The notes beneath the pieces were generated by a model that saw nothing but the letters and a program-made list of their open reading frames with translations, was not told the origin of the DNA and ran no database searches. Both the position numbers and the translations under genes were made by a program. Positions 60,908 through 64,000 of a stretch of 64,000 nucleotides of DNA are shown in pieces. Within the stretch, counting starts at the first letter, position 1, and the number at the start of each line of letters is the position of its first letter. Source of the stretch: JAAXQD01 sp963790095 (GTDB lineage: Bacteria > Desulfobacterota > Desulfobacteria > Desulfobacterales > UBA11574); NCBI GenBank assembly GCA_963790095.1, contig CAWBNO010000022.1, positions 62,001 through 126,000 of the forward strand, in the 5' to 3' direction.

Positions 60908-63900
60908 ATGTTTAAAAAAATCGAGTCCCTTTTACCCCAAGCCCTCACCGCAGACAGGCATGCCGTCCGGCGGGAAATTCTACGCATTAAACGATGGGCG
61001 GCCAAGTCGCCCTCCGATGAACGGATAAACATACGCCTGGCAGGTCTTGAGAAAAAGCTTCAAACATCTGCAAAAAAAAGATTGTGGCGCAAAGCGAACC
61101 GGCCGGAACCCGTGTACAACCCCGCCCTCCCCATCCTGGCCAAAAAAGATCAAATCATCGGATCCATATGGAAAAATCAGGTGATCATCATATCGGGGGA
61201 GACCGGTTCCGGAAAAACCACCCAAATACCGAAATTCTGCCTTGCCGCAGGCCGGGGAATCGATGGAAAAATCGGCTGCACACAGCCCAGAAGAATTGCC
61301 GCAGTGACGGTTTCGAGACGTATCGCCGAAGAACTCGGAGAGGGGTTGGGCCGATCCGTGGGGTATAAAATCCGCTTCAAAGATAAAACCAGCCCCAATG
61401 CATTCGTCAAGATCATGACCGACGGCATTCTCCTGGCCGAAACCCAAAGCGACCCATATCTGAATGAATACGACACCCTCATCATCGATGAAGCCCATGA
61501 ACGAAGCCTGAACATAGATTTTATCCTGGGGATTTTAAAGACCCTTTTAAAGCGAAGAAAAGATCTTAAACTGATCATCACCTCTGCCACCATCGATACG
61601 GAAAAATTTTCAAAGGCCTTTGACAACGCGCCGGTGATCGAAGTGTCCGGTCGCACGTATCCGGTTGAAGTTCAGTATTCCCCCATGGAACCAAAATCCG
61701 AAGAAAACGACGACCCGACCCATATGGAAATGGCGGTACGTATCACCGATAGACTCTTGAACCAAACCGTCACCGGGGATATTCTCGTCTTTATGCCCAC
61801 AGAACAGGATATTCGCGAAACCTGTGAGCTCATTAACGGAAGAAAACACAAAAATACCGTCATCTTTCCCCTGTTTGCCAGGCTTGCCGCCGCTGAGCAG
61901 GGACGGATTTTTTCCAATGTTTCGGCCCGAAAGATTATTGTGGCGACCAATATTGCCGAAACGTCACTCACCATCCCCGGCATTAAGTATGTCATCGATT
62001 CGGGACTTGCCCGGATATCCCGATACACACCCAAATCGAGAACCACCGCCCTTCCGGTGACGGCCATATCAAAAAGCAGTGCCGATCAGCGCAAGGGAAG
62101 ATGCGGCCGGGTAGAAAACGGAGTCTGCATCCGACTCTATTCTAAAGAAGACTTCGAGAATCGACCGATGTTTACCCCCCCCGAGATTTTAAGATCCAAC
62201 CTCGCAGAGGTCATCCTGAGAATGACCGCACTTAAACTCGGCAATATATCGGATTTCCCCTTTATCGACACGCCGGCGTCAAAAAGCATCCAAGACGGCC
62301 TCGACCTTCTCACCGAACTCGACGCCCTGGTTCCGGAATCGAACCAAAAGACGAAAAAAAAGCAACGTCCCCTTCGGCTCACGGAAAAGGGCCGTTTTAT
62401 GGCCAGACTACCGGTGGACCCCAGATTATCCAGAATGCTCATGGAAGCCCAGGTCCAAGGATGCCTGAAAGAGATGACGGTCATTGCTTCCGCCCTGAGC
62501 ATTCAGGACCCCAGGGAGCGGCCTGCCGAGAAAGCGGAAGCGGCGGACCGCGTCCAAAAAGTATTTCATGATCCTTTTTCCGATTTTCTCACACTCCTCA
62601 ATGTCTGGGAAAAATATCATCAAACCTGGAAAAGAGAAAAAACAACAGGAAGCTTGAAAAGGTTCTGCAAAACCCACTTCCTTTCTTTTAAAAGGATGCG
62701 AGAATGGCGCGATATCCATGCCCAACTTTCCGAGGTTCTCAAAGAATACGGTTTGGAAAACAATCAACATCAGGCCGAAAAGACCCGTGTCCCAAACAAC
62801 ACGTCGCGCCCCCCTCGGAACGCCGAGCCTTCCCCAAAAGACATGGAATTCAGCCCCCATTACGCGGCCATCCACACATCGATTTTGAGCGGTTTTCTCT
62901 CCAATATCGCCATGAAAAAAGAAGAGAATATCTATCATGGAACCAAAGGAAAAGAGGTGATGATCTTTCCGGGATCCGCGCTGTTTAACCGGTCAAAAAC
63001 GTGGATCGTGGCGGCCGAAATGGTGGAGACATCGCGACTGTTTGCAAGAACCTGTGCAAATATCGACAGCGCCTGGTTGGAAAAGCTCGGGGGGAAACTG
63101 TGCAAATATACCTATCTTCATCCACATTGGGAGAGAAAAAGGGGCGAGGTCGTGGCCAGCGAGCAGATCAGCCTTTTTGGTCTCATTATTATCCCCGGCC
63201 GGCCGGTCTCCTACGGCAAAATCAATCCCGATCACGCAACGGAAATTTTTATTCAAAGTGCACTGATCGAAGGTGACGTCCAAAAACAACTTCCGTTTAT
63301 GCTTCACAATCAGAATCTCATCGATGACGTCAGGAATATGGAAGACCGGATCAGAAGAAGGGATATTCTGGTGGGCGATGCAGACCTGTTCGAATTTTAC
63401 AGAAAACGGCTCCAGAGGTGTTATAATTTAAAAACCCTGGCACGGCTGTTAAAACAAAAGGCCCAGGACCGTTTTCTCCGAATGACACCCGAAGACATCG
63501 CCCGCTATCGTCCGGAGGACAAAGAACTGTCCCAGTTCCCGAGCAGCATCGATCTCGGGGACCGGAGCTTTGACTGTACTTACAGATTTGAACCCGGGGA
63601 AACCGACGATGGTGTTACCATTCGCATCCCATCGTCTTCGGCCCATAAGGTTCCATCGGAATCCATCGACTGGCTGGTCCCCGGACTCTACCGAGAAAAA
63701 ATAACCGCCCTCGTCAAAGGTCTTCCCAAAACCTTTCGGAAAAGGCTGGTCCCTGTATCCAATACGGTGGATGTCATCGTCGCGGAAATGCCAAAAACCA
63801 AAAACGCTTTGATCACAGCGTTGGGGGATTTCATATTCACCCGTTTTGGCGTCGATATTCCCGCATCGGCCTGGCCGGATGATCGTTTGCCGGATCACCT

Positions 63901-64000
63901 GAAAATGCGTGTATCGATTACCGGTCCAAAAGGTGAAGAAATTTGCTCCGGCAGGAACCCGGCAATTTTAAGCCGACAGATTCCGAACACCGACGAAACC
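60908..64000 (+). CDS. hrpA: ATP-dependent RNA helicase HrpA (5' part, runs off the window)
   Basis: The frame is open from the ATG for exactly 1031 codons to the window edge. DEAH helicase motifs are present: GETGSGKTTQIPKF (I), TQPRRIAAVTVSRRIAEEL (Ia), DEAHERSLNIDFILG (II), TSATID (III), ATNIAETSLTIPGI and QRKGRCGRV (VI). HA2/OB-fold regions follow, and the last part begins the DUF3418-like C-terminal domain typical of HrpA (E. coli 1300 residues). HrpA remodels RNA or rescues stalled ribosomes. No strong Shine-Dalgarno is seen at the ATG. Confidence 0.95.
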   Translation, partial: MFKKIESLLPQALTADRHAVRREILRIKRWAAKSPSDERINIRLAGLEKKLQTSAKKRLWRKANRPEPVYNPALPILAKKDQIIGSIWKNQVIIISGETGSGKTTQIPKFCLAAGRGIDGKIGCTQPRRIAAVTVSRRIAEELGEGLGRSVGYKIRFKDKTSPNAFVKIMTDGILLAETQSDPYLNEYDTLIIDEAHERSLNIDFILGILKTLLKRRKDLKLIITSATIDTEKFSKAFDNAPVIEVSGRTYPVEVQYSPMEPKSEENDDPTHMEMAVRITDRLLNQTVTGDILVFMPTEQDIRETCELINGRKHKNTVIFPLFARLAAAEQGRIFSNVSARKIIVATNIAETSLTIPGIKYVIDSGLARISRYTPKSRTTALPVTAISKSSADQRKGRCGRVENGVCIRLYSKEDFENRPMFTPPEILRSNLAEVILRMTALKLGNISDFPFIDTPASKSIQDGLDLLTELDALVPESNQKTKKKQRPLRLTEKGRFMARLPVDPRLSRMLMEAQVQGCLKEMTVIASALSIQDPRERPAEKAEAADRVQKVFHDPFSDFLTLLNVWEKYHQTWKREKTTGSLKRFCKTHFLSFKRMREWRDIHAQLSEVLKEYGLENNQHQAEKTRVPNNTSRPPRNAEPSPKDMEFSPHYAAIHTSILSGFLSNIAMKKEENIYHGTKGKEVMIFPGSALFNRSKTWIVAAEMVETSRLFARTCANIDSAWLEKLGGKLCKYTYLHPHWERKRGEVVASEQISLFGLIIIPGRPVSYGKINPDHATEIFIQSALIEGDVQKQLPFMLHNQNLIDDVRNMEDRIRRRDILVGDADLFEFYRKRLQRCYNLKTLARLLKQKAQDRFLRMTPEDIARYRPEDKELSQFPSSIDLGDRSFDCTYRFEPGETDDGVTIRIPSSSAHKVPSESIDWLVPGLYREKITALVKGLPKTFRKRLVPVSNTVDVIVAEMPKTKNALITALGDFIFTRFGVDIPASAWPDDRLPDHLKMRVSITGPKGEEICSGRNPAILSRQIPNTDET

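Overview
This window is a chromosomal segment of a Gram-negative, anaerobe-like bacterium, most likely a sulfate-reducing deltaproteobacterium of the Desulfobacterales (phylum Desulfobacterota). The evidence is the protein style of the ribosomal and RNA polymerase subunits, the long TrpB2-type tryptophan synthase, a selenocysteine-encoding gene, a sigma-54 promoter and activator, and many long palindromic intergenic repeats. The assignment is inferred from reading, not from a search. No rRNA, CRISPR array, prophage or transposase gene was seen.

Left part (1-10.4 kb, + strand): the 3' end of a RecD-like helicase, rpmF, then a run of rpiB, glyA, a dCMP-deaminase-like gene, nrdR, the riboflavin genes ribD, ribE, ribBA and ribH, nusB, trpB2, a small Cys-rich protein and a metallo-beta-lactamase (MBL) hydrolase. 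The run ends in a strong terminator shared with convergent genes. From 10.5 to 17 kb lie accessory genes: a DUF4412-like exported protein, a small exported protein, an AEC-family permease, a second MBL protein, a nitrilase-family amidase and an FAD-dependent dehydrogenase. They are separated by large palindromic repeats.

Middle part (17-48.9 kb, - strand): an almost uninterrupted translation/transcription block. In transcription order it is tRNA-Thr(TGT), tRNA-Tyr, tRNA-Gly, tRNA-Thr(GGT), tuf, rpmG, tRNA-Trp, secE, nusG, rplKAJL, rpoBC; then rpsL, rpsG, tuf, rpsJ, rplCDWB, rpsS, rplV, rpsC, rplP, rpmC, rpsQ, rplNXE, rpsN, rpsH, rplFR, rpsE, rpmD, rplO, secY, infA, rpmJ, rpsMKD, rpoA, rplQ. 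Promoters precede the tRNA cluster and rpsL, an L10 leader precedes rplJ, and a terminator follows rplQ. fusA is missing from the str cluster, and adk and map are missing between secY and infA. The two tuf genes are nearly identical. RpoC carries an extra domain of about 100 residues that reads like a parvulin peptidyl-prolyl isomerase, and L17 has a long charged C-terminal tail.

Right part (49-64 kb): an MltD-like lipoprotein transglycosylase with tandem sigma-54 and sigma-70 promoters, a third MBL hydrolase, a SprT-like metalloprotein and a DUF374 acyltransferase. Then comes an operon of an unrecognised 766-residue protein, a J-domain protein, an ABC-F ATPase and a DUF166-like gene. The DUF166-like gene is interrupted by an in-frame TGA followed at once by a bacterial SECIS-type hairpin, so it is read here as a selenoprotein. 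A 214-bp nested palindrome, a sigma-54 activator without a sensory domain and the 5' three quarters of an HrpA helicase complete the window.
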